Positions 1 to 7,667 of a DNA stretch of 64,000 nt are shown here, one piece after another. The stretch lies in the NCBI GenBank assembly GCA_944323285.1, contig CALURV010000008.1:103203-167202 (forward strand), written 5' to 3'. The notes below the pieces were generated by a model. It was given only the letters and a program-made list of their open reading frames with translations, did no database searches and was not told the DNA's origin. Positions within the stretch are counted from its first letter, which is position 1. Each line of letters opens with the position of its first letter. Origin of the DNA: Candidatus Gastranaerophilales bacterium (GTDB taxonomy: Bacteria; Cyanobacteriota; Vampirovibrionia; Gastranaerophilales; Gastranaerophilaceae). Made by a program: the position numbers and the translations under genes.

Positions 1-1
1 A

Positions 2-967
2 ATAATAGGTTCAGGTTGTGCAGGAATTACTGCTGCTGCTGATTTAAGAAAAGCAGGTCATGAAGTTGTAGTATTTGAAGCATTACATAAATTAGGCGGA
101 GTTTTAAGATATGGTATTCCTCCATTCAGACTTCCCAGAACATTTTTAGATAAAGAAATAAATAACTTAAAAGAAATGGGGGTTAAATTCCACACAAATG
201 TAGTTGTAGGTAAATCAATTACAATAAAACAATTGAAAGAAGACGGATTTGATGCAATTGTTATAGGTTCAGGCGCAGGACTTCCGAAAATGATGGGAGT
301 GCCGGGCGAAAACTTAAACGGAGTATACAGTGCAAATGAGTTTTTAACAAGAGTAAACTTAATGCAAGCAAATTTAGAAGAAACAGCAACTCCAATAAGA
401 GTTGGAGAAAAAGCAGCAGTAATAGGCGGAGGTAATGTTGCAATGGATGCAGCAAGAGTTGCTGTCAGAATAGGGTTTAAAGAAGTATATATTGTATATA
501 GAAGAACAGAAGCAGAACTACCGGCCCGCCTTGAAGAAATTAGACACGCCAAAGAAGAAGGTGTAATATTTAAGTTTTTACATGCTCCAAAAGAAATATA
601 CAATAAAGACGGATACGTAAACGGAATGCAATTTGAAATAATGGAACTTGGTGAACCTGATGAGTCAGGAAGAAGAAAACCTGTTCCAACAGGTAAATTT
701 GTTGATTTAGATGTTGATACGGTTGTTGTTGCATTAGGCACAGGACCAAACCCTACAATTCAAACATCAATGAAAATGGAGAATCTGGATTTAGAAACAA
801 ATCCAAAAGGTTATATAATCATAAATGCCGAAACAGGCGAAACATCTATAGATGGAGTATATGCCGGAGGCGATGTAGCTCCAACAGGTTCCTCTACAGC
901 TATTAATGCAATGGGAGCAGGCAAAAGGGCTGCTAAAGCAATAAATGATTATTTGGCTAAATTATAA
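2..967 (+). CDS. gltA: GltA/NfnB-type NADPH-linked flavoprotein, 5' end missing
   Basis: The gene enters from the left edge and its frame is open from base 2. The first visible residues, IIGSGCAGI, are a dinucleotide-binding glycine motif, so the N-terminal Fe-S region typical of this family lies outside the window. A second nucleotide fold (VIGGGNVAMDAARVAVR, then YRRTEAELPAR) and a C-terminal FAD motif (GGDVAPTGSSTAINAMGAG) follow. The family includes the glutamate synthase small subunit and NfnB, which moves electrons between NADPH, NADH and ferredoxin. A plausible partner, an NfnA-like subunit, lies about 49 kb away at 50310. The choice between glutamate synthase and NfnB cannot be made from this fragment. 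A strong hairpin terminator follows the stop. Confidence 0.85.
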   Translation: MIGSGCAGITAAADLRKAGHEVVVFEALHKLGGVLRYGIPPFRLPRTFLDKEINNLKEMGVKFHTNVVVGKSITIKQLKEDGFDAIVIGSGAGLPKMMGVPGENLNGVYSANEFLTRVNLMQANLEETATPIRVGEKAAVIGGGNVAMDAARVAVRIGFKEVYIVYRRTEAELPARLEEIRHAKEEGVIFKFLHAPKEIYNKDGYVNGMQFEIMELGEPDESGRRKPVPTGKFVDLDVDTVVVALGTGPNPTIQTSMKMENLDLETNPKGYIIINAETGETSIDGVYAGGDVAPTGSSTAINAMGAGKRAAKAINDYLAKL

Positions 968-980
968 ATAATCACAAAAT

Positions 981-1020
981 AAAAAGAGCGATTAAAATTT
1001 TAATCGCTCTTTTTATTTTA
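981..1020. terminator. Bidirectional hairpin terminator after gltA
   Basis: A perfect 34-nt palindrome occupies 981-997 and 998-1014. Its arms carry A-tracts and T-tracts, and a further T-rich run follows. It lies 13 nt after the gltA stop and just before a dispersed repeat copy, between two convergent genes. Confidence 0.85.
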
Positions 1021-1193
1021 TCTAATATCGCACTTTGTTACCTTATCATCTAACTAACAAAGTACTCACCTTTTGAAAACTCGGCTTTACTTCGTTTCAC
1101 TAGGGATACAAGCTCTCTCAAAAACAAAATTTTGGGGTTGTTTTGTAAAAAAATTCACTCATACCTTCAGCTTATAGTGAATTTTTTTCGGAC
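1020..1193 (-). repeat. Dispersed two-hairpin repeat, copy A (long form)
   Basis: This is a member of the dispersed family found ten times in the window. Plus orientation is defined by the copy at 8516. The copy has the distal hairpin around ACTTTGTTA and TAACAAAGT, and the proximal hairpin AAAAAATTCAC with GTGAATTTTTT (one mismatch here). It is the long form, with about 58 extra bases between the hairpins that are shared with copy B. It lies between convergent gene ends, and the stop codon of the 98-aa gene at 1198 directly abuts it. Confidence 0.85.
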
Positions 1194-1197
1194 AAAT

Positions 1198-1494
1198 TTA
1201 TGCAGTTGTAGAAAAAACTCTTTGACCTTTATCTACTGCCTTATTTATAGAATATCCTCCAACAGCACCAATCCCCAATACTGTTAATAACTTATTTTTC
1301 ATATTTGGTAAAACATTATTATTTACAACATCAGCAGGAACAAATCTATTAAGATCAATATTTTCAGGTAATTTTAAAATAGTATCTTGTATCTGTCCAC
1401 AGTCAACAACTTTAGAAGAAATGGCTTCTGGTTTCTTTTTAACACTTTTTAATAGACTATTTATAAAATTTACAGGACTAATACTCATAAACAT
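1198..1494 (-). CDS. Short hypothetical protein with ISPVNF N-terminus
   Basis: A 98-residue protein of unknown function. A good ribosome binding site (AAGGAG) lies six bases before the ATG. The N-terminus MFMSISPVNF resembles the NPIxFG-like starts of other short proteins in this window (15394, 49827). A glycine-rich hydrophobic stretch near residues 70-80 (LLTVLGIGAVGGYSINKAV) could insert into or associate with a membrane and recalls the hydrophobic motifs of the protein at 5528. The stop codon abuts dispersed repeat copy A. No enzymatic motif is seen. It is probably a real, lineage-restricted gene. Confidence 0.6.
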   Translation of the reverse strand: MFMSISPVNFINSLLKSVKKKPEAISSKVVDCGQIQDTILKLPENIDLNRFVPADVVNNNVLPNMKNKLLTVLGIGAVGGYSINKAVDKGQRVFSTTA

Positions 1495-1665
1495 TCTCCT
1501 TTTATTTTAATAACATAAAGAGAAAAAGAAATTTTTATTGTTAAAATTTTTTTAATTATTACAAAATATTAAAATATCACTCAAAAATTGAGTTAATTTG
1601 GCAGCAATGAATACTCGCAACCAAAACGTAATAATAGATTAAATTATCTTTTCATTAATATATTT

Positions 1666-1840
1666 GTCTAGTATCGCACTTTGTTACCTTATCATCTCTC
1701 TGACAAAGTATTCACCTTTTAAAGACTCTGTTCTCCTTCGTTTCACTAAGGATACAATCTCATTCAAAAACATAGTTTTTAATTCGTTTTGTAAAAAAAT
1801 TCACTCACTCTTTCAGCTTATCGTGAGTTTTTTCTCAGAC
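1666..1840 (-). repeat. Dispersed two-hairpin repeat, copy B (long form)
   Basis: Long form, sharing its middle segment with copy A (TTTCACTA followed by GGATACAA). It lies between the 5' end of the 98-aa gene and the 3' end of the membrane protein gene at 1857, both on the minus strand. The whole gene-free stretch 1495-1856 holds only this element and AT-rich DNA that presumably includes the promoter of the 98-aa gene. Confidence 0.85.
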
Positions 1841-1856
1841 AAAATAAAATACCAGA

Positions 1857-2870
1857 CTATATTATCTCCTCATTAATATCTTTTTTTAAATCTTTAAAAG
1901 AAATATTTCTGCTACAAAGGAACAAAAAGGCAACTATTGAAACAAAAATAGTTACAACAGTCTGTTCAAGTATAGAAATAGCAAGAGCTGTTTCTTTAGA
2001 TATATCATAGATTGCAAAAGCTGAAATAACAGCTAATTGATATGGCCCTATAAATATTGAAGTAGAAGGTATCATACAAGCTAAAGCAATAAAACTTATT
2101 ATAAATATTGAAACAGACCAATGTATATCATACCCAAATCCATAAATAACAATTAGAAAATTCATACACTCAAAAAACCAAATTCCCATTGCGAAAAATA
2201 AAGCATATAAAATTCTTTTAGGTGAATCAATTATTTCAAAACCATCAAAAAAAGAATTGCACAAATTCTTAACAAAATTTGTTGTTTTATTAATAAATGT
2301 ATTAAAAGGGGAATTGAATGTTTTATTAACTATATAAGAACACACTTTATCAACTCTGTTATATTTATAAGTAACAAAAGTAAAAATAATACCAAAAAAA
2401 AGAACTATAGCTGCAAATAAACATAGATTTATGGCTAATTGATTTCTATGATAAGTAAAAATACCAAAACAGAGAAAAGAGAAAATAACAAAAACATCAA
2501 AAATTCTTTCTAACATAACACTGCCAAAAATTTTAATTTTATCAGCATTGTATTTTTTTCCGGTATAATAGGCTCTAAAAATGTCACCGGCTCTAGCGGG
2601 AAGCAAAATATTTAATGCAGCTCCTGTATGGCATAGTGCAATTAACTCTTTCATTTCAGGTTTTTTTACTGTTTTATATATTAATTGTTTATAGCAAAAA
2701 GCTCTTAAAGATAAAGAACAAGAAATAGATATAACTAAAATAAAAATATACCTAAAATCAAATTCTTTGACTAACTTTATAAGCTTTAAAAAATCAATAT
2801 TAACAAATACAAGATACAAAAATATAAAAGTAATTAATAACAAAACTATATTTTTAATATTGATTTTCAT
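1857..2870 (-). CDS. LPG-synthase-type integral membrane protein (UPF0104-like)
   Basis: A 337-residue polytopic membrane protein with about eight hydrophobic segments. The pattern of an N-terminal helix pair, then ALNILLPARAGDIFRAYYTG, matches the lysylphosphatidylglycerol synthase transmembrane (flippase-like) family, in which the Pro-Ala-Arg-Ala-Gly-Asp motif is typical. The soluble aminoacyl-transfer domain of true LPG synthases is absent, so this is more likely a lipid- or glycan-handling membrane protein than a synthase. Its ATG overlaps the TAA of the upstream alcohol dehydrogenase gene by one base, so the two are translationally coupled. The exact substrate is unknown. Confidence 0.8.
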   Translation of the reverse strand: MKINIKNIVLLLITFIFLYLVFVNIDFLKLIKLVKEFDFRYIFILVISISCSLSLRAFCYKQLIYKTVKKPEMKELIALCHTGAALNILLPARAGDIFRAYYTGKKYNADKIKIFGSVMLERIFDVFVIFSFLCFGIFTYHRNQLAINLCLFAAIVLFFGIIFTFVTYKYNRVDKVCSYIVNKTFNSPFNTFINKTTNFVKNLCNSFFDGFEIIDSPKRILYALFFAMGIWFFECMNFLIVIYGFGYDIHWSVSIFIISFIALACMIPSTSIFIGPYQLAVISAFAIYDISKETALAISILEQTVVTIFVSIVAFLFLCSRNISFKDLKKDINEEII

Positions 2871-3853
2871 TATATTTGATGCTCCATTTTTATAAGAACT
2901 TTAACAGAGTCTTTCGATTTATTAAATTTAAAAGCTTCTAAAGCATTATCAATACTAAATATACCTGAAATTAAAGGATTAAAGTTTATTTTCTTCTTTT
3001 CTAAAAATCTTAAAGCAGGCAAGAATTGACCGCATCTTGAACCAAGAACAGTTATTTCATTTATAACAATAGGGGCAAAATTAAATTCACCAGAAGCAGC
3101 AATTGTACTTTTTAAAACAAGAGTTCCTCTTGGTTTAACTAAAGAAACAGAAGTTTCAAACCCCGATAAAGAGCCCGTAGCTTCAACTACAACATCAAAC
3201 ATCAGTTCACTTCTTAAATTAGATAATAAAAGGGTTTTTACTCCTTGAGAAGAAACAATATCAAGTTTATTTTGATGTTTGCCTATTAAAATAACATCAA
3301 GCCCAGAGGCATTTAAAGCTAAAGCTGTAGTTAAACCCAATTTCCCATCACCTAAAACAGCAACTTTCTCAAACGGTTTAATATGAAGTTGTTCAAGAAT
3401 TTCAAGAGCTGCAGCTAACGGTTCAATAAAAACTGCTTCTTGAGAAGATACGCTATCTGGTATTTCAACTAAATTTTTAATTGGAACAGTAACATATTCA
3501 GCCATACATCCGTCTTTTTTCCAAATACCCAATGTTTTTCTATTAGGGCAATGTCTTTCTAATTGTTTTTTGCACCATTCACATTCGCCGCATCCGTCAT
3601 TTATTTCTGCAGCAACACGTTTTCCTATTAAATTTTTATCCTCTGAATTTACATCTTCAACAAAACCAATAAATTCATGGCCCAATATACCTTTATAACC
3701 CATATAACCTTTAGTAATTTCATAATCAGTATTGCAAATTCCAGCAATTTCAACTTTTATCAGAGCTTCACCTTTATTAGGAATAGGTTTTTCAATATCC
3801 GACAATAATTTTAATTCTTCATCGAATACAACTGCTTTCATCTTCTTCACCAT
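2870..3853 (-). CDS. Zinc-dependent alcohol dehydrogenase (MDR family)
   Basis: A 327-residue medium-chain dehydrogenase/reductase. The catalytic zinc site is seen as GICNTDYE and GHEFIGFVE. The structural zinc site is the four-cysteine loop CGECEWCKKQLERHC. The Rossmann motif is VAVLGDGKLGLT. The family oxidises alcohols or sugar alcohols with NAD(P). The start may be Met1 or the internal Met5 (MKAVVFDEE), which matches the usual MDR start better. The gene is first in a coupled pair with the membrane protein at 1857, which suggests a shared role in polyol or lipid-head-group metabolism, but this is inference. Confidence 0.85.
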   Translation of the reverse strand: MVKKMKAVVFDEELKLLSDIEKPIPNKGEALIKVEIAGICNTDYEITKGYMGYKGILGHEFIGFVEDVNSEDKNLIGKRVAAEINDGCGECEWCKKQLERHCPNRKTLGIWKKDGCMAEYVTVPIKNLVEIPDSVSSQEAVFIEPLAAALEILEQLHIKPFEKVAVLGDGKLGLTTALALNASGLDVILIGKHQNKLDIVSSQGVKTLLLSNLRSELMFDVVVEATGSLSGFETSVSLVKPRGTLVLKSTIAASGEFNFAPIVINEITVLGSRCGQFLPALRFLEKKKINFNPLISGIFSIDNALEAFKFNKSKDSVKVLIKMEHQI

Positions 3854-3877
3854 TCTTTCATCTAGACTTTTTATTTA

Positions 3878-4483
3878 TTATACTATTTTTAACCCCAAAT
3901 AATGTAATTTTTTTTGAAGTTTTAATTTTTCATTTATTATTACATAATCTGAAGTATAAATATTCTTTATGGATGCAGCATCTAATATATTTTGAGATTG
4001 TATAAACGTAATATAAGCGTCTTTATATTTTTTAAGATTGACCAAATTATTTATTTTTATCTCTATTAATTGAGAAAATAAAGAATAATTAATTTCAGTC
4101 ATACTATTTATAGCCAAATCACAATATAAAACAGCTTCTTTTGATTTTTTTAAAGAATTGTAGCAGTTAGCGAGAGAAGCAAGAATTTTAAAATTCTTTG
4201 AACTAATTTTTTCAGCCATTAAATATAAGGAAAGTGCTTTATTAAAAAAACCTTTTATAAAACAAATGTCAGCATACAACATAATACTTTTAAGGTGATA
4301 CGGTGTCAAAATAACAGCTTCTTTTAATTTTTTCATAGCTTTATTTAGATGATTAAAATAATAGAAATCATCTTCAGCTTCTCTAAAAAGTATTTCTGAT
4401 TTTATATTTATAATTTTATTGATAGCTTTTTTATTTATAATATTCTGCATTACTTTTATTACTTCATCTACCAATAAAATCAT
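3878..4483 (-). CDS. TPR-like helical repeat protein
   Basis: A 201-residue, Lys-rich, all-helical protein. Segments such as AVILTPYHLKSIMLYADICF, ALSLYLMAEKISSKNFKILA and EAVLYCDLAINSM have the spacing of tetratricopeptide repeats (small residues at TPR positions 8 and 20, aromatic or hydrophobic at 4, 7 and 11). TPR domains mediate protein-protein contacts, and no catalytic motif is seen. The ribosome binding site at Met1 is weak. Met12 (MQNIINKK) is an alternative start. It lies just upstream of the alcohol dehydrogenase on the same strand and may share its transcript. Confidence 0.6.
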   Translation of the reverse strand: MILLVDEVIKVMQNIINKKAINKIINIKSEILFREAEDDFYYFNHLNKAMKKLKEAVILTPYHLKSIMLYADICFIKGFFNKALSLYLMAEKISSKNFKILASLANCYNSLKKSKEAVLYCDLAINSMTEINYSLFSQLIEIKINNLVNLKKYKDAYITFIQSQNILDAASIKNIYTSDYVIINEKLKLQKKLHYLGLKIV

Positions 4484-4538
4484 AAAATTTATAGGGAAAA
4501 TAAGGCTACAATTGTTTTAAAGAAAGAAAAATAAAAAT

Positions 4539-4647
4539 CATGGAAACCATGATGCGACATGAGTTTTCATGATTTCAATTCAAATTAACAATTTTTAACA
4601 CAAATAACAGAAAAAATTTTAAACCATGAAAACCATGTCAGAGCATG
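4539..4647. other. CATG-dense intergenic segment with short hairpins
   Basis: Seven CATG tetranucleotides fall within 109 bases, several as small hairpins (TCATGG-AAA-CCATGA; CATGA..TCATG). It lies between the TPR gene and the rpoZ promoter. The role is unknown. It could be a protein binding region or a structured RNA. Confidence 0.4.
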
Positions 4648-4693
4648 CCTTTCCGCCCAATTACAAAAGTTAACATTTTAAAAAAACTATAAC

Positions 4694-4722
4694 TTGATAT
4701 TAAAAAATGAGCATTGTATTAT
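4694..4722 (+). promoter_or_regulatory. Sigma-70-type promoter of probable rpoZ
   Basis: TTGATA at 4694-4699 and TATTAT at 4717-4722 are separated by 17 bases. This implies a short leader of about 25 nt before the GGAGG and the ATG at 4754. It argues that translation does not begin at the upstream in-frame start around 4694. Confidence 0.55.
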
Positions 4723-4753
4723 AAAGTTAATAAATAAAATTATTGGAGGAATA

Positions 4754-4996
4754 ATGAACCAAATCATAAAAATAGCCTGGGACTTAAACGAAAATACAGA
4801 AAACAGATATCAATTGGTATATGAAATTGCAGAACTTGCTAAAAAATTAGTTGATGAAAACCAATTAAAAAGAGTAAGAGAAGAATACAGTTTTGATGAA
4901 GTTCCATTTGATACTTCAATAAAAAAAGAAAATCCTGTAGAACATGCTATTATGGTAAAAGCATCAGAATATGATGATTCAGGTTTGGTAGGATAA
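4754..4996 (+). CDS. rpoZ: Probable RNA polymerase omega subunit
   Basis: An 80-residue protein starting at the ATG preceded by TTGGAGGA. The central ENRYQLVYEIAELAKKLVDE matches the omega signature in which an Asn-Arg-(Tyr/Phe) is followed by an amphipathic helix with paired basic residues. NPVEHAIMVKASE followed by the short acidic tail resembles the KPV.RAI..MSDEL ending of cyanobacterial omega proteins. Omega stabilises the beta-prime subunit of RNA polymerase. The sequence is divergent, so the assignment rests on pattern, length and position only. A strong hairpin terminator ends the transcript, so the gene is monocistronic. Confidence 0.5.
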   Translation: MNQIIKIAWDLNENTENRYQLVYEIAELAKKLVDENQLKRVREEYSFDEVPFDTSIKKENPVEHAIMVKASEYDDSGLVG

Positions 4997-5010
4997 TAAA
5001 AGAGAATAAC

Positions 5011-5040
5011 AAAAAGCTCCTTTTTCAAAGGAGCTTTTTT
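5011..5040. terminator. Hairpin terminator between rpoZ and rpsT
   Basis: AAAAAGCTCC and GGAGCTTTTTT arms pair around a short loop. It can serve the convergent rpoZ (plus) and rpsT (minus) genes. Confidence 0.85.
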
Positions 5041-5061
5041 AAAGCAAAAAACCAATTTAAA

Positions 5062-5334
5062 TTAAGCCATTAATTTATTTACAGCAATTGTTAATCTTGA
5101 TTTTTTTCTCGAAGCAGTATTTTTATGTAAAATACCCTTAGAAGCTGCCTTATCACAAAGTTTATAAGCTTTAGATAAAGCTGATTTAATTGCATCTTGG
5201 TCTTTTTCTTTGGCTTGAGCTAAAACAAGAACATTTTTTACAGCAGTTTTAAGAGCTGACTTAAAAGCCAAATTTCTTTGATAATTTCTTTCCGCTGTTA
5301 ATATTCTTTTTTTAGCTGATTTAATATTTGCCAT
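5062..5334 (-). CDS. rpsT: 30S ribosomal protein S20
   Basis: A 90-residue, lysine-rich protein with the S20 N-terminus MANIKSAKKRILTAE. It also has the conserved C-terminal LHKNTASRKKSRL segment. S20 binds the 16S rRNA 5' domain early in 30S assembly. Length and composition match the family. The ribosome binding site AAAGGGAA precedes the ATG. A likely promoter lies about 65 nt upstream at 5404-5431, leaving a leader in which autogenous control could act. Confidence 0.97.
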   Translation of the reverse strand: MANIKSAKKRILTAERNYQRNLAFKSALKTAVKNVLVLAQAKEKDQDAIKSALSKAYKLCDKAASKGILHKNTASRKKSRLTIAVNKLMA

Positions 5335-5403
5335 TGTTTTTCCCTTTCTAATGTCAGTATTGTCAATGTAACAATCTGCTTAGAGGATTAGTGAGTAAAA
5401 TTA

Positions 5404-5431
5404 TTATATAATCTAAAAAAATAAAGTAAAC
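5404..5431 (-). promoter_or_regulatory. Probable rpsT promoter
   Basis: On the minus strand TTTACT (5426-5431) and TATAAT (5404-5409) are separated by 16 bases and lie about 70 nt upstream of the rpsT start. Confidence 0.5.
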
Positions 5432-5527
5432 ATAATTATTAAAAATATTAAAATTTTAAGACAAACTAGCAAAAAATGTTTATTAGTATTTTTAGAGCAA
5501 TTCGGATAGCCTCAAAAGAAGTAATCA

Positions 5528-7099
5528 ATGCAGATAAATAAAATAACACTAAGCCAAAAAAATAATAATAAAGAAATAAGTTATAAAGGTGGGCGTGAAG
5601 TACTAAGAGCCTTCTCAGACCCTGATTCTTTAATAACAACAATTGCTCTGGAATCAAGTGTAACAGGGGGGAGAGGCATTAATGCATATAAAAGAGGCGG
5701 CATTCATGAATTTAGAGAAAGATTTATAGACGATGTAGTTTCAGCTATATTTTGGATGAAAGGTGTTGATATTTTTAACAAAATCGGAGATAAATTTGGA
5801 CAACATGTACTAAAACTTCCTACTACTGAATTTGATGTTGGTAAAGATGCACTAAGAACTCCATTTAACAACCTTGTACAAGATTTAAAAGAAAAAACTG
5901 CAAACCCAGAAGCTGCTAAAGCTCTTGAAAAAAAACTTGCCGCATTTAAATTTACAAAAATAATTTTATCAACCCTTCTTGCAACAAGTTTTGTTGGGTT
6001 TGGTCTACCCAAAATAAACCAAGCCATAACCAGAAGACTAATGGCAGATGAAAAACTAAAACACAAAACAGAAAATTCAAAAGAAACTAAAATAATTTCA
6101 GATGTCATAAATCAACAATATTCATTTGAAGAATTTAATAAAAAGATAAATAAAAACAATAAAAAAGAAAATATACCTAATTTCAGAGGCATATCCCCAA
6201 CAATGATGACAACAATAGCTCATTATTTAGAAAGCAATAAAATATGTAAAATGCTATCTTGTGATGCAGGAATATTATCAGGCAGAGTTATTACAGCAAG
6301 AAATCCTGATGAAGGAAGAGAATATTTCTTTAGAGATGCTTCATCTTCATTCTTCTATTTTGCAAGTACTCCTCTTGTATATAAAATGCTACAAAAAATA
6401 ACAGGAAGTACAAATCTTACAAGTATTGATAATATAGCAGCAAAACAAATAAACGATGAAATTATAAAACAACTTAAAAAGCCTGATGGCACATTTGCTT
6501 CTATAAATACTAGTGATTTTAAAGCAAAGACCATAGGCGTTTTAGACGATAAAGCAAAAGAATTAATATCTAAACTTCCATTTAAATCAGATGTCATTTC
6601 CTTACAAGAACTAAAAAAATTCATTACCGATGAAAATCTTATAGCAAAAGCAAAAGAAATGGCAGCTTTACAGCCTGAACAGAGTACAATTGGAAAAGTT
6701 CTTACAAAACAACAAGTTGCCGATGTATTAAAAGACGGTTGTTTAAATACACCGGAATTTATGCAAAAAACATTTAAGAGCAGATTTGGTGAAGCATTAA
6801 CTAATCCATATAAATATATACCGATGAAAAAAATTACAACATTTAGGGACAATATGGATAAATATGTACAATCTATAATTGATACTGCAAACAAAACAAA
6901 TTCAGGTATTATTAATAAAGAATTACTCGATAAAATTAATAGAAAGAGTTTTATTATGTCTGCTGGATTTAGATTTGCAGCAATAGCATTTTCAGCCTTT
7001 GCATTAGGAATTGCAATACCTAAAATACAATATGCAATTACAGCAAAAAAGACAGGCAAAAAAGATGCACCCGGTTTAAGAGAATTTAAAGAAGATTAG
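5528..7099 (+). CDS. Lineage-specific 523-aa protein with two similar hydrophobic motifs
   Basis: No known family is recognised. The N-terminus (MQINKITLSQ..., ISYKGG) is polar. Two hydrophobic segments share a motif: GFGLPKINQAITRRL near residue 160 and GIAIPKIQYAITAKK near the C-terminus. Both are preceded by Ala/Phe-rich stretches, suggesting two membrane-embedded hairpins or amphipathic anchors. The intervening 300 residues are predicted helical and charged (SFEEFNKKINKNN). The start has a weak AGAAG ribosome binding site. The 3' end overlaps the 3' end of rdgB on the other strand by 14 bases. Function unknown; likely membrane-associated. Confidence 0.7.
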   Translation: MQINKITLSQKNNNKEISYKGGREVLRAFSDPDSLITTIALESSVTGGRGINAYKRGGIHEFRERFIDDVVSAIFWMKGVDIFNKIGDKFGQHVLKLPTTEFDVGKDALRTPFNNLVQDLKEKTANPEAAKALEKKLAAFKFTKIILSTLLATSFVGFGLPKINQAITRRLMADEKLKHKTENSKETKIISDVINQQYSFEEFNKKINKNNKKENIPNFRGISPTMMTTIAHYLESNKICKMLSCDAGILSGRVITARNPDEGREYFFRDASSSFFYFASTPLVYKMLQKITGSTNLTSIDNIAAKQINDEIIKQLKKPDGTFASINTSDFKAKTIGVLDDKAKELISKLPFKSDVISLQELKKFITDENLIAKAKEMAALQPEQSTIGKVLTKQQVADVLKDGCLNTPEFMQKTFKSRFGEALTNPYKYIPMKKITTFRDNMDKYVQSIIDTANKTNSGIINKELLDKINRKSFIMSAGFRFAAIAFSAFALGIAIPKIQYAITAKKTGKKDAPGLREFKED

Positions 7100-7667
7100 A
7101 ACTAATCCATTTCAACATTGGTTTAAGTGCATTTGCTCTATGTGAAATATCATTTTTTACTTCATTAGGGAGTTGAGCCATTGTCATATCTTTTTCAGGA
7201 ATAAAAAATATGGGGTCATAACCAAAGCCATTTTCGCCTTTAGGTGAATCATCTATAAACCCATATATTTTCCCGATTTCACTATTAAGTACATTTCCAT
7301 TAGCATCAACAAGTACCATAGAGCAGACAAAATGAGCACTTCTATAGTCATAAGGCACATTTTTCATCTCATCTAGTAATTTTTCAATTTTTTCTTTTTG
7401 AGTTTTAGCATATCTTGCAGAATGAATACCCGGACGTCCTTCTAATGCATCAACGCAAAGTCCGGAATCATCAGCCAAACAATATGTTTTCATAATTTTA
7501 GCTGCTTCTTGTGCTTTTATAAGAGCATTCTCTTGAAAATTTACACCATTTTCCACCGGATTAAAATCACCTTTAACAACATCAAATTCAATATTGGGAT
7601 TTTTATTAATATCCCTTATTTCTTCCAATTTATGAGGATTAGCTGTTGCAATAATTATCTTAATCAT
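7086..7667 (-). CDS. rdgB: dITP/XTP pyrophosphatase (RdgB/HAM1 family)
   Basis: A 193-residue protein with the family start IIIATANPHKLEEI. It has the central LADDSGLCVDALEGRPGIHS segment, which binds metal and nucleotide, and the C-terminal FGYDPIFFIPE and ISHRANALK motifs. It hydrolyses non-canonical purine triphosphates (dITP, XTP) and keeps them out of DNA. It directly follows uppS: its ATG abuts the uppS TAA, so the pair is translationally coupled. Confidence 0.95.
   Translation of the reverse strand: MIKIIIATANPHKLEEIRDINKNPNIEFDVVKGDFNPVENGVNFQENALIKAQEAAKIMKTYCLADDSGLCVDALEGRPGIHSARYAKTQKEKIEKLLDEMKNVPYDYRSAHFVCSMVLVDANGNVLNSEIGKIYGFIDDSPKGENGFGYDPIFFIPEKDMTMAQLPNEVKNDISHRANALKPMLKWISSNLL

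Noticed and set aside
58..741. 227-aa minus-strand ORF within gltA
   Set aside because: Shadow of the well-supported plus-strand gene. AT-rich coding DNA often leaves the opposite strand open.
1664..1876. 70-aa ORF across repeat copy B
   Set aside because: It is made of repeat DNA read on one strand, overlaps the 3' end of the membrane protein gene, and has no family features.
4694..4753. Upstream in-frame start for the rpoZ-like gene
   Set aside because: It overlaps a good promoter. The ATG at 4754 has a strong GGAGG and gives the family length.
5704..6108. 134-aa minus-strand ORF within the 523-aa gene
   Set aside because: Shadow ORF with no ribosome binding site. The plus-strand frame is far longer and has coherent hydrophobic and charged segments.
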